Shown here one piece after another: positions 8,684-17,097 of a stretch of DNA of 64,000 bases; the stretch's first letter is position 1; each line of letters opens with the position of its first letter. Below the pieces are notes generated by a model, which saw nothing but the letters and a program-made list of their open reading frames with translations, was not told the DNA's origin and ran no database searches. A program made the position numbers and the translations under genes. This stretch comes from Cytobacillus sp. FSL H8-0458. Its GTDB lineage: Bacteria; Bacillota; Bacilli; Bacillales; Cytobacillaceae. The stretch covers positions 496,001 through 560,000 of the forward strand of contig NZ_JBBOBR010000001.1 of assembly GCF_038002165.1 (NCBI RefSeq), written 5' to 3'.

Positions 8684-9943
8684 ATGGTTGATTACAGCTC
8701 AATGCCGAACAATCAAATTTTGTGTGTTGATATGAAGAGCTTTTATGCAAGCTGTTCTGCTGTCATGCTTGGTCTGGATCCTCTTGACTGCTATCTTGTA
8801 ATTGCCGGGAATGTGGAACGGAAGGGGAGCGTTGTTCTGGCGGCCTCTCCACGAATGAAAAAAGAGTTTGGAATAAAGACAGGGTCCCGTCTTTTTGAGG
8901 TCCCCAATGATTCGCGCATTCGAGTTGAGGAGCCGAAAATGGCGACTTATTTAAGAATCTCCACTGAAATCACCAGAGTGTTTAACCGATATGTCCCCAA
9001 GGAAGCCATCCATACGTACAGTGTCGATGAAAGCTTTATAAAAGTAGACGGCGCAGTGCATCTCTGGGGTGATGCCCAGACGATTGCCTGGAAAATAAAA
9101 GATGATATTGAACGGGAATTTCAGCTTCCCTGTGCCATAGGAATAGGGCCTAATTTGCTAATGTCAAAGCTGTGCCTGGACCTTGAGGCGAAAAAAAAGG
9201 GAGTTGCACAATGGACGTATGGAGATGTAAAAACAAAGTTGTGGAATATATCGCCGTTACGGGAAATGTGGGGCATCGGCCGCCGTGTTGAAAAGACATT
9301 GAATGGAATGGGGATTTTTACAGTCGGCCAGCTTGCCCGCTATGATCTGGCTAAGCTCGAGAAGAAGTTTGGGATTATGGGCAATCAGCTCTATCACCAT
9401 GCATGGGGTATTGATTTGTCGGAAATAGGCGCGCCGATTATGGCAGGGCAGATCAGCTTCGGCAAAAGCCAGATTTTACTGAGGGATTACAAAGAGGAAA
9501 AGGAAATTAAGCATGTGGTCCTTGAGATGTGTGAAGAAGTGGCAAGAAGGGCCCGCAGCCACCGCAAAGCCGGCAGAACCATCAGCTTTGGTCTTGGCTA
9601 CAGCCAGGATGAATTCGGAGGGGGGTTTTACCGCTCCAGGACAGTTGATCAGCCAACCAATATTACGATGGATCTTTATCGGGTCTGCCTCGAGCTTTTT
9701 GACGAGAATTATGAGGGGAAAACAGTACGGCAGATTTCCATTTCCCTCGGCAATATTACGGATGACTGCGAAATGCAGCTGAGTCTGTTCGACTCGGATG
9801 GCTGGAAAAAAAGGGAGCTCGGCTATACTGTCGACCGGATCCGCTCCAAGTTTGGAGGAGGAGCTCTTCTGAGAGCCGTCTCTTATACAGGCGCAGGAAC
9901 CGCCAAACACCGTGCGACATTGGTTGGCGGCCATAAAATGTAA
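8684..9943 (+). CDS. yqjW: Y-family DNA polymerase, UmuC/PolYB-like
   Basis: This 419-residue translesion polymerase matches B. subtilis YqjW (PolY2/PolYB). The catalytic motif CVDMKSFYASC (residues 15-25) carries the first Asp, and YSVDESFI near residue 115 carries the second acidic pair. MWGIGRRVEKTLNGMGI is a helix-hairpin-helix in the thumb, and the C-terminal little-finger domain ends in LSLFD, a candidate sliding-clamp-binding peptide. The ATG at 8684 is preferred because AAGGAGGATG lies 8-9 bases upstream. It is led by two LexA boxes and followed at 15 bp by a YolD-family gene, the usual partner of this polymerase. Confidence 0.93.
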   Translation: MVDYSSMPNNQILCVDMKSFYASCSAVMLGLDPLDCYLVIAGNVERKGSVVLAASPRMKKEFGIKTGSRLFEVPNDSRIRVEEPKMATYLRISTEITRVFNRYVPKEAIHTYSVDESFIKVDGAVHLWGDAQTIAWKIKDDIEREFQLPCAIGIGPNLLMSKLCLDLEAKKKGVAQWTYGDVKTKLWNISPLREMWGIGRRVEKTLNGMGIFTVGQLARYDLAKLEKKFGIMGNQLYHHAWGIDLSEIGAPIMAGQISFGKSQILLRDYKEEKEIKHVVLEMCEEVARRARSHRKAGRTISFGLGYSQDEFGGGFYRSRTVDQPTNITMDLYRVCLELFDENYEGKTVRQISISLGNITDDCEMQLSLFDSDGWKKRELGYTVDRIRSKFGGGALLRAVSYTGAGTAKHRATLVGGHKM

Positions 9944-9958
9944 AAGGAGGGTCAGCTT

Positions 9959-10294
9959 ATGATTCGCGATCGGGGCAGAATTAAATGGACTTCCATGATG
10001 CTGCCGGAACATGTAAAGCTCTTAAGAGACTGGGCAAAGGAAGACACATACGAGCAAAAGCGGGAATTGGATGAGCAGAAGCTTGAATATATGAATGAAA
10101 TTCTTTCGGAAGCAATGGAATTTCAAAAAAACGTTACACTTACACATTACAGGGGCAGAAATTATGAACTGGTTATCGGGAGCATTCATTATTGGGATGA
10201 CTTTGGCCAAAAGCTTCATGTTGTTGATCGGTTTGGGGAAATTCACCGTATTTCCATTAACGATATAGCGGATGCGCGGTTCACGGAAGAGTAG
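9959..10294 (+). CDS. yqjX: YolD-like family protein
   Basis: This 111-residue protein belongs to the YolD family that is encoded next to UmuC-like polymerases in Bacilli. Recognisable elements are the opening DRGRIKWTSMMLPEHV and the C-terminal WDDFGQKLHVVDRFGEIHRISINDIADA. The ATG lies behind AAAAGGAGGGTCAGCTT. It presumably shares the LexA-controlled promoter of the polymerase. The molecular role is uncertain; a modulator or partner of the polymerase is inferred from conserved neighbourhood. No catalytic motif is visible. Confidence 0.88.
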   Translation: MIRDRGRIKWTSMMLPEHVKLLRDWAKEDTYEQKRELDEQKLEYMNEILSEAMEFQKNVTLTHYRGRNYELVIGSIHYWDDFGQKLHVVDRFGEIHRISINDIADARFTEE

Positions 10295-10373
10295 TGCTGT
10301 CTGAAATGGATGAATTTAAAACGGGTATTTTTGGACGAGGGAAGCACCTTAACAGCAGGGAGGTGTATGAAAT

Positions 10374-10532
10374 ATGCCTAGAGGAAAAGAACTGGAACAG
10401 CTGCCAATGTCCAATATCGCACCAGGGGCCGGGGAAGACAGTACGGACAGGGACCGGGAACGGCTTCAAGGGATTATACAGAATGAAAGAGCAACACCCG
10501 CAAGAATAAAAAATGAAAAAAAACGGGGATGA
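10374..10532 (+). CDS. Putative 52-residue hydrophilic protein
   Basis: A short frame starts at ATG 10374, about 10 bases after GGGAGGTG (10359-10366). The product is highly charged, begins MPRGKELEQLP and has a DRDRERL stretch; no domain is recognised. The last codons and the TGA fall inside the following hairpin terminator, a compact arrangement common for small Bacillus genes. An overlapping frame from 10294 to 10509 has no ribosome site and is less likely. Expression evidence or conservation in relatives would be needed to accept the gene. Confidence 0.45.
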   Translation: MPRGKELEQLPMSNIAPGAGEDSTDRDRERLQGIIQNERATPARIKNEKKRG

Positions 10533-10544
10533 CTGTCCCCGTTT
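10521..10544. terminator. Bidirectional terminator
   Basis: AAACGGGGA (10521-10529) and TCCCCGTTT (10536-10544) form a hairpin with A-rich and T-rich flanks, serving the genes converging from both sides. Confidence 0.75.
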
Positions 10545-10550
10545 CCACCC

Positions 10551-10769
10551 TTATTGCTTGTCATCGGAAGCTTTCTCCGCGCGGACACAGGATTGGAAAG
10601 TTCCTTTATGAGTGCCATCACAAAATGGGATTTTCAAGGATCTTCCGCAGCGGCAAAGGGAGAAGGTTTTTTTTGTTTCGAATTTATTGCCATCCATATC
10701 AATTAACTCTACATCACCTGTTACACGCAGCGATCCATTATCCATTACTTTAATCTGCGCCTTGGACAT
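10551..10769 (-). CDS. CDGSH iron-sulfur domain protein
   Basis: This 72-residue protein carries one complete CDGSH-type cluster site: C-R-C-G-R-S-L-K-I-P-F-C-D-G-T-H, so three Cys and one His would hold a [2Fe-2S] cluster. It lacks the membrane anchor of animal mitoNEET and is likely a soluble redox or cluster-transfer protein. ATG at 10769 is preferred, behind AAAGGATG; an upstream TTG two codons earlier is possible. It lies next to another Fe-S-linked gene, yqkB, but on the opposite strand. The physiological partner is unknown. Confidence 0.87.
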   Translation of the reverse strand: MSKAQIKVMDNGSLRVTGDVELIDMDGNKFETKKTFSLCRCGRSLKIPFCDGTHKGTFQSCVRAEKASDDKQ

Positions 10770-10889
10770 ATCCAATCATCCTTTCTAAAAATCTTTATTA
10801 GGCGGCTCAATAGCAGCTGTCTCTTTCAGAAGCAAGTTATGCCTATCTGTGTTAAAATCAGCATATGCAAAGGGAGGTAGTTTTACAAC

Positions 10890-11216
10890 ATGGAAATAAC
10901 ATTAACTGAGTTGGCGGCAGAAAAATTATCGGGACGGATTGCCGGCAAAGATGGATTCATAAAGCTAAAGTATGATATAGACGGCTGCGGCTGTGTGGTA
11001 AGCGGAGTCGCGGCACTCTGGCTTGTTGAAGAGCTGGATGAAGATGACAGGGAAATCAAAACAAACACCGGCAGCGTATATGTGGAAAAATCCAAGGAAG
11101 TATTTTTGGATGAAAGATTAACGATAGACTTTTCAGAGAAGGCAAATTGCTATCAGTTAAAAAGCCCGAATCAGTATTTAAACCCAAGAATGAGCTTTAT
11201 TGATAAAACAAAATAA
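10890..11216 (+). CDS. yqkB: HesB/IscA-like Fe-S biosynthesis family protein YqkB
   Basis: This 108-residue protein fits the YqkB subgroup of the HesB/IscA-like fold. It begins with a helix (LTELAAEKLSGRI) followed by beta strands. Instead of the three-Cys pattern of true A-type carriers it keeps a DGCGCV cluster near residues 31-36 and another Cys at NCYQL. It probably handles iron or a cluster, but loss of the standard C-terminal CGCG motif leaves this uncertain. The start follows GGGAGG. Monocistronic with its own terminator. Confidence 0.82.
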   Translation: MEITLTELAAEKLSGRIAGKDGFIKLKYDIDGCGCVVSGVAALWLVEELDEDDREIKTNTGSVYVEKSKEVFLDERLTIDFSEKANCYQLKSPNQYLNPRMSFIDKTK

Positions 11217-11228
11217 TAATGAAGTAGC

Positions 11229-11258
11229 AGACGGCCGCTGAGGGAAGGCGGTCTTTTT
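11229..11258 (+). terminator. Terminator after yqkB
   Basis: AGACGGCC (11229-11236) pairs with GGCGGTCT (11247-11254) with one mismatch, followed by TTTTT. Confidence 0.75.
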
Positions 11259-11388
11259 AATAGGCTGAGATAGGTAAAAATACCCTTCCAAAATTCTGGA
11301 AAATAAGGTTTTAATATATTAGTAAAAGGTTAGATAACAGGATGTTTGTCATTATGGGTGAAGAGAGTGCTGATTGGGGGAGATTTGA

Positions 11389-11925
11389 ATGAAGTGGAAG
11401 TTATTTTTTCTGGCGGCAGCTTTCCTGATTTTGTCGGGGTGCAGTACAGCAACAATGGGCCAGGCGATTGATGATGGAATTCCATTCAATGTAAAAGAAG
11501 TCTTACATAAAGAAAAGGTAAAAGATGGAGTCATACTGCTGTATTTAACGCAGCAGAATGATGGGCAAAATGAGGTCGAGGCCATGGCAGCTGCCTATTT
11601 GAAAGGCAGTGACAAAAAGGGCTGGAAAAATGAGGGCCATAACCATTGGGAGCATTATGAGAATGAACATATGACCGTTTATTCAGATACCTTCTATGAT
11701 TACGATAAGGAAGGTAATCTGGAAAACAGATTACCAATAATTTTTGGTGAAATTCAAAGCAGAGATATTAAAAAAGTAGAGGTAGCCGGCAAGGCAGAGA
11801 AATTCGAAGAAGCGGCTATTATCAAAAAAGAAAACAAACGCTATTATTTTAAAATGGGAGATTTTCATACTGCAAGAGGGCTGTCGGCAGATGGAAAGGA
11901 AATCATAAAGAAAAAGAAAAATTAG
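11389..11925 (+). CDS. Putative lipoprotein of unknown function
   Basis: This 178-residue protein has a lipoprotein signal: MKWK, a hydrophobic stretch, and lipobox LSGC at residues 15-18, so Cys18 should be lipidated and the mature protein anchored to the outer face of the membrane. The mature part is Lys/Glu-rich with no domain I recognise. Upstream GGGGGAG is suitably placed. It converges on yqkD across a shared hairpin. No transport, enzymatic or sporulation motif is visible, so no function is proposed. Confidence 0.75.
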   Translation: MKWKLFFLAAAFLILSGCSTATMGQAIDDGIPFNVKEVLHKEKVKDGVILLYLTQQNDGQNEVEAMAAAYLKGSDKKGWKNEGHNHWEHYENEHMTVYSDTFYDYDKEGNLENRLPIIFGEIQSRDIKKVEVAGKAEKFEEAAIIKKENKRYYFKMGDFHTARGLSADGKEIIKKKKN

Positions 11926-11937
11926 AAAATCTTATAT

Positions 11938-11971
11938 GAAGCAGCTGGCTTACACTGAAGCCAGCTGCTTC
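11938..11971. terminator. Hairpin between the lipoprotein gene and yqkD
   Basis: GAAGCAGCTGGCTT (11938-11951) pairs perfectly with AAGCCAGCTGCTTC (11958-11971). It sits between converging genes; T runs are short, so efficiency is uncertain. Confidence 0.7.
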
Positions 11972-12903
11972 TATTGTGATAAAGTATCTTTGCTGCTGAC
12001 ATACTGCTCCAAAAACTCGTCAATGACTTTTTCATAATCCTCTCTGTTTTCGTTAAAGGATTGGGCATGGATCCCATTGGCAGCAAGGTAAAGTTTTTTA
12101 GGGCCTTGTTTCTTTTCATACAAAGCTTCGGACATGGTCGGCAAAATAAAATCATCTTTTTCACTGTGGATAAACAGGATGGGCTTCTTTATATTGTCTA
12201 TAACGGAAATAGGCGAAACGTCTGCAATGGAGTATTTCTCCCGCATCCGCAGGAATAGATCAGCAACAGGCAAAAAGAGTTTAGCGGGCAGCTTCATCTC
12301 GGTTTTTAAACGGTAAGCCAGCTGCTCCTTAAAATCAGAAAAAGGGCAATCGGCAATGTAAAAGTCGGCACCGTCTTCAAGCATTCCCGCATAAAGGAGC
12401 ATGGTGGCAGCCCCCATGCTTTCACCATGAATGCCGATCTGGATATCGGGGCCTTTTTCCGCTTTAAGCCAATCAACAATTGCTTTTAGATCAAACTTTT
12501 CATAATGACCGTAACTTGTCGTCTTTCCCCCGGATTCTCCGTGGCGGCGATGATCATAGATTACAGCGTTAAACCCCCTTTCCAGAAAGAGGTTCATATA
12601 TTTAATCGAGTTCATTTTATTTTCCGTAACACCGTGTGAAATAATGATATAGCGGCTGTTTTTATGGGGTTCAGCAGCCACGGCTTTTAAGTTATAGCCA
12701 AATGGGGAAGGAATAAGCACTTCTCTTTTCGGGAGGCTTTCATACTTGATCAGATCAAGTCTGCCGGACTCCTTCTCCCTTTCTAAAATAAAGTCATCTT
12801 CCTTCTTTTTCATAAACATAAGCCTATTTGTAAAATAGACGCCGAGTGATGAAAGAAAGAGAACGATGGAAAATAAATAACGAAAAAACCTTCTCAAACC
12901 CAT
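11971..12903 (-). CDS. yqkD: Alpha/beta hydrolase with N-terminal membrane anchor (YqkD-like)
   Basis: The protein has about 310 residues. A hydrophobic segment (YLFSIVLFLSSLGVYFTNRL) near the N-terminus should anchor it. The hydrolase domain shows the oxyanion region HGVTENK, the nucleophile elbow GIHGESMGA (Ser), an Asp in HSEKDD and the final His in NGIHAQSF. Substrate unknown; the family includes esterases and peptidases. Starts are ambiguous: ATG 12903 is only one base from GGAGG, while TTG 12897 has ideal spacing. A copy of a dispersed repeat lies immediately upstream and forms its 5' leader. Confidence 0.85.
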   Translation of the reverse strand: MGLRRFFRYLFSIVLFLSSLGVYFTNRLMFMKKKEDDFILEREKESGRLDLIKYESLPKREVLIPSPFGYNLKAVAAEPHKNSRYIIISHGVTENKMNSIKYMNLFLERGFNAVIYDHRRHGESGGKTTSYGHYEKFDLKAIVDWLKAEKGPDIQIGIHGESMGAATMLLYAGMLEDGADFYIADCPFSDFKEQLAYRLKTEMKLPAKLFLPVADLFLRMREKYSIADVSPISVIDNIKKPILFIHSEKDDFILPTMSEALYEKKQGPKKLYLAANGIHAQSFNENREDYEKVIDEFLEQYVSSKDTLSQ

Positions 12904-12920
12904 CCCTCCATCTTTTTTCT

Positions 12921-12970
12921 TTATCGCAGTCAATCACGGGAAATCCCCACTGATTGAAGTTTTACTTTAT
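12921..12970. repeat. Short copy of dispersed repeat A
   Basis: The left end TTATCGCAGTC (12921-12931) and the right end, 12945-12970, match the ends of the much longer copy at 18856-19107; the right-end block differs at one of 26 positions. The core between the ends is only 13 bases here. The element lies in the 5' leader of yqkD. Confidence 0.7.
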
Positions 12971-13045
12971 TTTACCATTCTGGATAAAATTAAAACAGAG
13001 ATGTGAGCCGGGACAAACTGAAATTTTATGAAGGGCTCGCGGCAC

Positions 13046-13070
13046 AAAAAAAGCCGCTCCTGCGGCGGCT
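13046..13070 (-). terminator. Terminator of the small gene at 13070-13201
   Basis: On the minus strand AGCCGC and GCGGCT form a stem followed by seven T residues. Confidence 0.85.
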
Positions 13071-13201
13071 TATTGCTGTGCGTTTTGTCTTTTAGTTGGA
13101 TGAATCGCCTTTTCCAATTCCTCGGCAGCAATCGTCTGGCTGACTGTATCGGAATTCGGCTTCCCCTTCTGGCTGGATCCTTTATCGCGTTTGTGGCTCA
13201 T
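13070..13201 (-). CDS. Small hydrophilic protein, 43 residues
   Basis: This unrecognised small gene has an ATG preceded by AAAGGGGG nine bases upstream, 43 sense codons, and a rho-independent terminator starting at its stop codon. The product is charged, rich in Lys, Ser and Gln, with one predicted helix (TIAAEELEKAI). Composition and size recall small acid-soluble or other minor spore proteins, but no family motif is visible, so this is only a suggestion. It lies between mvaB and yqkD on the same strand. Confidence 0.6.
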   Translation of the reverse strand: MSHKRDKGSSQKGKPNSDTVSQTIAAEELEKAIHPTKRQNAQQ

Positions 13202-13308
13202 CGGATTATCCCCCTTTTAATGGCTGCAGCTGAACCTGAATTCGACAGATGCTTTCATCTAATAAGATGCGATAAAAAAGGGGGCATTATTCATCGAAAG
13301 CTGTAATA

Positions 13309-14217
13309 CTATTGGACAGTTTGAGCATTCAGCCTGAAATAGGTGCTTTCAATCGGCCTGGAAAGATGAGGCTGAACAATTTTTACAGCTTCCATTAATT
13401 GATCCAGGTTAACATTGGTTTCAATTCCCATGCGCTCAAGCATATAAACAACATCTTCTGTTGCAGCGTTGCCTGCAGCGCCAGGGGCAAATGGGCATCC
13501 GCCAAGTCCGCCGGCGGATGTGTCAAATCGGTCGACACCTGCCTGCATGGCTGCAAAAATATTTGTGAGGGCCATTTTTCTTGTGTCATGGAAGTGAGCA
13601 GTCAGCAGAGTATTTGGAAACTCTTCTTTTAAACGGGAAAAAAGCATGTATGATTCATGGGGAGCAGCCATTCCGATCGTATCTGCCACGCTTAATTCAT
13701 CAGCCCCTGCCTCTGTAAATTGGCGGCATAGTCCAACTGTATCTTCAGGATCGATGGCTCCTTCATACGGACAATAAAATGCCGTTGAGATGCAGGCACG
13801 GACAAAGTAACCTTTCTCCTTCAGTTCTCCGATAATCGGCTTTAGTTCATCCATACTTTCCTGAGTAGTTTTATTGATGTTTTTCTTGTTAAATGTATTG
13901 CTTACACCAACGAAAACGGCAACAGCCCGGCAATCAGTCATATATACTCTGTCAATGCCTTTGCGGTTCGGGGCAAGCACGATATCCCTTGTATTTGCAT
14001 CAAGACAATCTGCCGTAATTTCAGCTGCATCCCCCATCTGCGGAACCCATTTAGGAGACACAAATGAAGTAAGCTCCAATTCTGTTAATCCTGCATTTTT
14101 TAAACTTTTAATAAAGTCTTTCTTAACTTCAGTCGGTACAAACGACTTTTCGTTTTGCAGTCCATCCCGCGGGCCCACTTCAATAATTGTTACTTTATCT
14201 GGAAATGCAAGCGTCAT
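13309..14217 (-). CDS. mvaB: Hydroxymethylglutaryl-CoA lyase
   Basis: This 302-residue TIM-barrel enzyme cleaves HMG-CoA to acetoacetate and acetyl-CoA, the last step of leucine degradation. Evidence: the substrate/metal motif EVGPRDGLQNE at residues 13-23, SVADTIGMA, the metal-binding HFHDTR, and the HMG-CoA-lyase signature GGLGGCPFAPGAAGN with its catalytic Cys. It is divergent from the thiolase and CoA-transferase genes that consume acetoacetate, so the locus reads as one catabolic unit. A probable CcpA site lies 33 bp upstream of its start codon. Confidence 0.95.
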   Translation of the reverse strand: MTLAFPDKVTIIEVGPRDGLQNEKSFVPTEVKKDFIKSLKNAGLTELELTSFVSPKWVPQMGDAAEITADCLDANTRDIVLAPNRKGIDRVYMTDCRAVAVFVGVSNTFNKKNINKTTQESMDELKPIIGELKEKGYFVRACISTAFYCPYEGAIDPEDTVGLCRQFTEAGADELSVADTIGMAAPHESYMLFSRLKEEFPNTLLTAHFHDTRKMALTNIFAAMQAGVDRFDTSAGGLGGCPFAPGAAGNAATEDVVYMLERMGIETNVNLDQLMEAVKIVQPHLSRPIESTYFRLNAQTVQ

Positions 14218-14249
14218 GTTTTCCTCTCCCGTTTCATAATTTAATTTTT

Positions 14250-14263
14250 GGTAAGCGTTTTCT
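14250..14263. promoter_or_regulatory. Probable CcpA binding site (cre)
   Basis: GGTAAGCGTTTTCT matches the cre pattern TGNAANCGNWNNCW with only the first base different. It is between the mvaB promoter and the mvaB start codon, where CcpA binding would block transcription when glucose is plentiful. Confidence 0.6.
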
Positions 14264-14279
14264 CGATATCCTTAAATTT

Positions 14280-14309
14280 ATTGTATTAGGAAAGTATTTT
14301 CGATTGCAA
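14280..14309 (-). promoter_or_regulatory. mvaB promoter
   Basis: On the minus strand TTGCAA (14304-14309) and TACAAT (14280-14285) are 18 bases apart. A TTGACA at 14324-14329 facing right may serve the thiolase operon, but its -10 is weak. Confidence 0.55.
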
Positions 14310-14396
14310 GAATAATAGAAATTTTGACAAAATAAAAGGAATTTTGATATCCCTGCACGAATATAAGCAAAGAGATGTTTTGAAAGGATGAGAGAG

Positions 14397-15584
14397 ATGG
14401 CACAAACCGAAGTTGTAATAGTCAGCGCTGTCCGGACAGCAATCGGCAGTTTCAATGGAAGTCTAAAAGATGTATCAGCACCAGAGCTTGGGGCGATTGC
14501 AATAAAAGGCGCTCTTGAAAAAGCTGGTGTAACACCGGATCAAATAGATGAAGTAATCCTGGGAAATGTCCTGCAGGCAGGCCTGGGCCAAAACACAGCA
14601 AGGCAGGCAGCTCTTAAAGCGGGTCTTCCTGAAAGCGTTTCCGCAATGACGATTAATAAAGTTTGCGGTTCAGGGCTGAAGGCGGTCCATTTAGCAGCAC
14701 AGGCCATTTTGGCCGGCGATGCCGAAGCAGTGATTGCAGGCGGCATGGAGAATATGAGCCAGGCGCCTTACATACTGAAAAATGCAAGAAATGGCTTTAA
14801 AATGGGTGACCAAAAACTTATAGATTCGATGATTTCAGACGGTCTCTGGTGTGCTTTTAATGATTACCATATGGGAGTTACGGCTGAAAATCTTTGCTCG
14901 AAATATGAGCTGAGCAGGGAAGAACAGGACAAATTTGCCGCAGACAGCCAGGAAAAGGCGGCAAAGGCAATCGAAGAAGGAAAATTCAAAGATGAAATCG
15001 TTCCGGTTGAAATTCCTCAGCGAAAAGGGGATCCGATTGTTTTTGATACAGACGAGTATCCGAAAAAAGGGACAACTGCTGAAAAGCTCGCAGGCCTGCG
15101 TCCGGCGTTTAAGAAAGATGGCAGCGTAACAGCCGGAAATGCTTCCGGGATTAATGACGGGGCGGCTGTATTGCTGGTTATGAGCAGAAAGAGAGCAGAT
15201 GAACTGGGGCTTAAGCCATTAGTGGCGATTAAAGGAAATGCAAGTGCAGGTGTAGATCCGAGCATCATGGGCATTGGTCCTGTTGCAGCAGTAAAAAAAG
15301 CGCTTGAAAAGGCATCTGTTTCCATGGATGAATTAGAGCTTATTGAAGCAAACGAGGCATTTGCAGCCCAGGCGCTGGCAGTTGACAGGGAGCTTCGTTT
15401 TAACAAGGAGATTCTGAATGTTAATGGCGGGGCCATTGCACTCGGACATCCAATCGGCGCAAGCGGAGCACGAATCCTCGTAACCCTAATTCATGAGATG
15501 CAAAAAAGACAGGCAAAGAAAGGCCTTGCAACTCTTTGCATTGGCGGAGGCCAAGGGGTAGCTACAGTAGTGGAGCTTGCATAG
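14397..15584 (+). CDS. Acetyl-CoA C-acetyltransferase (thiolase)
   Basis: This 395-residue thiolase interconverts acetoacetyl-CoA plus CoA with two acetyl-CoA. The acyl-accepting Cys is in [12 protein letters not shown] near residue 88, the second signature [20 protein letters not shown] is near residue 340, and the C-terminal catalytic Cys is in LCIGGGQG. Starts at ATG 14388 and 14397 are both possible; 14397 is preferred because GAAAGGATG then has normal spacing. It leads a rightward operon with the CoA-transferase subunits and completes acetoacetate breakdown started by the divergent lyase. Confidence 0.93.
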   Translation: MAQTEVVIVSAVRTAIGSFNGSLKDVSAPELGAIAIKGALEKAGVTPDQIDEVILGNVLQAGLGQNTARQAALKAGLPESVSAMTINKVCGSGLKAVHLAAQAILAGDAEAVIAGGMENMSQAPYILKNARNGFKMGDQKLIDSMISDGLWCAFNDYHMGVTAENLCSKYELSREEQDKFAADSQEKAAKAIEEGKFKDEIVPVEIPQRKGDPIVFDTDEYPKKGTTAEKLAGLRPAFKKDGSVTAGNASGINDGAAVLLVMSRKRADELGLKPLVAIKGNASAGVDPSIMGIGPVAAVKKALEKASVSMDELELIEANEAFAAQALAVDRELRFNKEILNVNGGAIALGHPIGASGARILVTLIHEMQKRQAKKGLATLCIGGGQGVATVVELA

Positions 15585-15641
15585 CCGTTTTTGATACTAG
15601 TTAGTAAAAATAAGTACTTTTTAATGAAAGGAGCGATTGAA

Positions 15642-16331
15642 GTGAAGAAAATTTATACTTCCTTCAGTGAAGCGGTTCAGGAAATTCACGATGGTGCCGT
15701 CCTTATGGTTGGCGGTTTCGGTCTGTGCGGAATTCCGGAAAACCTTATTTTGGCTTTAGTTGAAAAAGGGGTTAAGGATCTGACAGTCATCTCGAATAAC
15801 TGCGGTGTTGACGATTGGGGACTTGGACTGCTTTTAAAAAATAAACAAATTAAGAAAATGGTTGGCTCATATGTTGGGGAAAACAAAGAGTTTGAAAGAC
15901 AGGTTCTTTCAGGGGAAATTGAAGTAGAGCTGCTCCCTCAAGGAACACTGGCTGAGAAAATCCGTGCAGGCGGCGCAGGCATACCTGCTTTTTACACACC
16001 GGCTGGAGTAGGGACCCCAATTGCAGAGGGGAAAGAGACGAAGCTGTTTAACGGCAAGGAATATCTCCTTGAAGAAGCGCTGAAAGCAGACTTCAGCCTT
16101 GTGAGAGCATGGAAGGGCGATAAGATGGGCAATCTTGTTTATCATAAAACAGCCCGAAACTTCAATCCGATGATTGCAGCAGCCGGCAAAGTGACAATTG
16201 CAGAAGTGGAGACGCTTTATGAGATTGGTGAACTGGATCCGAATTATATTCATACCCCGAGCATCTATGTTCAATCACTGATTGAAGGAAAACAGGAGAA
16301 GCGCATTGAAAGACTGACGGTGAAGAAATAA
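15642..16331 (+). CDS. scoA: 3-oxoacid CoA-transferase subunit A
   Basis: This 229-residue subunit contains the CoA-transferase family-I signature region ([20 protein letters not shown], residues 19-38) and a glycine-rich segment [18 protein letters not shown]. With subunit B it moves CoA from succinyl-CoA to acetoacetate, making acetoacetyl-CoA for the thiolase. A GTG start at 15642 is chosen because AAAGGAG lies eight bases upstream and the mature family start is MKKIY-like; the upstream in-frame ATG at 15591 lacks a ribosome site. Gap to scoB is 27 bp. Confidence 0.93.
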   Translation: MKKIYTSFSEAVQEIHDGAVLMVGGFGLCGIPENLILALVEKGVKDLTVISNNCGVDDWGLGLLLKNKQIKKMVGSYVGENKEFERQVLSGEIEVELLPQGTLAEKIRAGGAGIPAFYTPAGVGTPIAEGKETKLFNGKEYLLEEALKADFSLVRAWKGDKMGNLVYHKTARNFNPMIAAAGKVTIAEVETLYEIGELDPNYIHTPSIYVQSLIEGKQEKRIERLTVKK

Positions 16332-16358
16332 ATACCAGTGACGGAAGGAGAGGGTGTC

Positions 16359-17027
16359 ATGAGTAACGATAAAGCGGCAGTACGCGAAAAAATTGCGAGA
16401 CGGGCTGAGAAGGAAATTGAAAATGGCTTTTACGTGAATTTGGGAATCGGTATGCCAACATTGGTTGCCAATTATATTTCTAATAATAAGGAAGTGGTCC
16501 TGCAATCTGAAAATGGATTACTGGGAATCGGCCCGTATCCTGCAGAAAGTGAAGTTGATCCGGATCTAATTAACGCAGGAAAAGAAACAGTTACAGCCAT
16601 CCAGGGATCATCTTATTTTGATAGTGCTGAATCTTTTGCAATGATCAGGGGCGGCCATGTGAATATTGCCATTCTCGGCGGGATGGAAGTCTCAGAAAAA
16701 GGAGATCTTGCCAACTGGATGATTCCCGGAAAAATGATCAAGGGGATGGGCGGTGCAATGGATCTCGTTCATGGCGCCAATAAAATCATTGTGATTATGG
16801 ATCACACTAATAAAAATGGTGATTCAAAAATTCTTAAAGAATGCAGCCTGCCTTTAACTGGTAAAAACGTCGTTGACCGCATTATAACTGAGCGGGCAGT
16901 CATCGATGTCACCGAGTCCGGTTTAAAGCTTGTTGAAGTAGCTAAAGGCTTTACAATCGAGGAAATTATCAATTCAACAGAACCTGAATTGCAGGTTGAT
17001 GAAAACGTTGTAACAGAAGCCTACTAA
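16359..17027 (+). CDS. scoB: 3-oxoacid CoA-transferase subunit B
   Basis: This 222-residue subunit carries the catalytic [10 protein letters not shown] motif (residues 47-56), whose Glu forms the enzyme-CoA thioester, preceded by [15 protein letters not shown]. It pairs with the upstream scoA product to form the succinyl-CoA:acetoacetate CoA-transferase. ATG at 16359 lies behind GGAAGGAGAGGG. A GC-poor hairpin at 17036-17062 (AAAAGTACAGC with GCTGTGCTTTT) follows and may end the thiolase-scoAB transcript. Confidence 0.93.
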   Translation: MSNDKAAVREKIARRAEKEIENGFYVNLGIGMPTLVANYISNNKEVVLQSENGLLGIGPYPAESEVDPDLINAGKETVTAIQGSSYFDSAESFAMIRGGHVNIAILGGMEVSEKGDLANWMIPGKMIKGMGGAMDLVHGANKIIVIMDHTNKNGDSKILKECSLPLTGKNVVDRIITERAVIDVTESGLKLVEVAKGFTIEEIINSTEPELQVDENVVTEAY

Positions 17028-17097
17028 TACATTAGAAAAGTACAGCTGCATGCTGTGCTTTTCATTATCTTCAGCCTAAAAGAAAAGAGGAGAAAAA

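Noticed and set aside
10294..10509. 71-codon frame after yqjX
   Set aside because: No ribosome site, low-quality composition, and it overlaps the better supported small frame at 10374-10532.
13028..13306. 92-codon frame on the plus strand
   Set aside because: It is antisense to the small gene at 13070-13201, which has its own ribosome site and terminator, and the plus-strand frame has neither.
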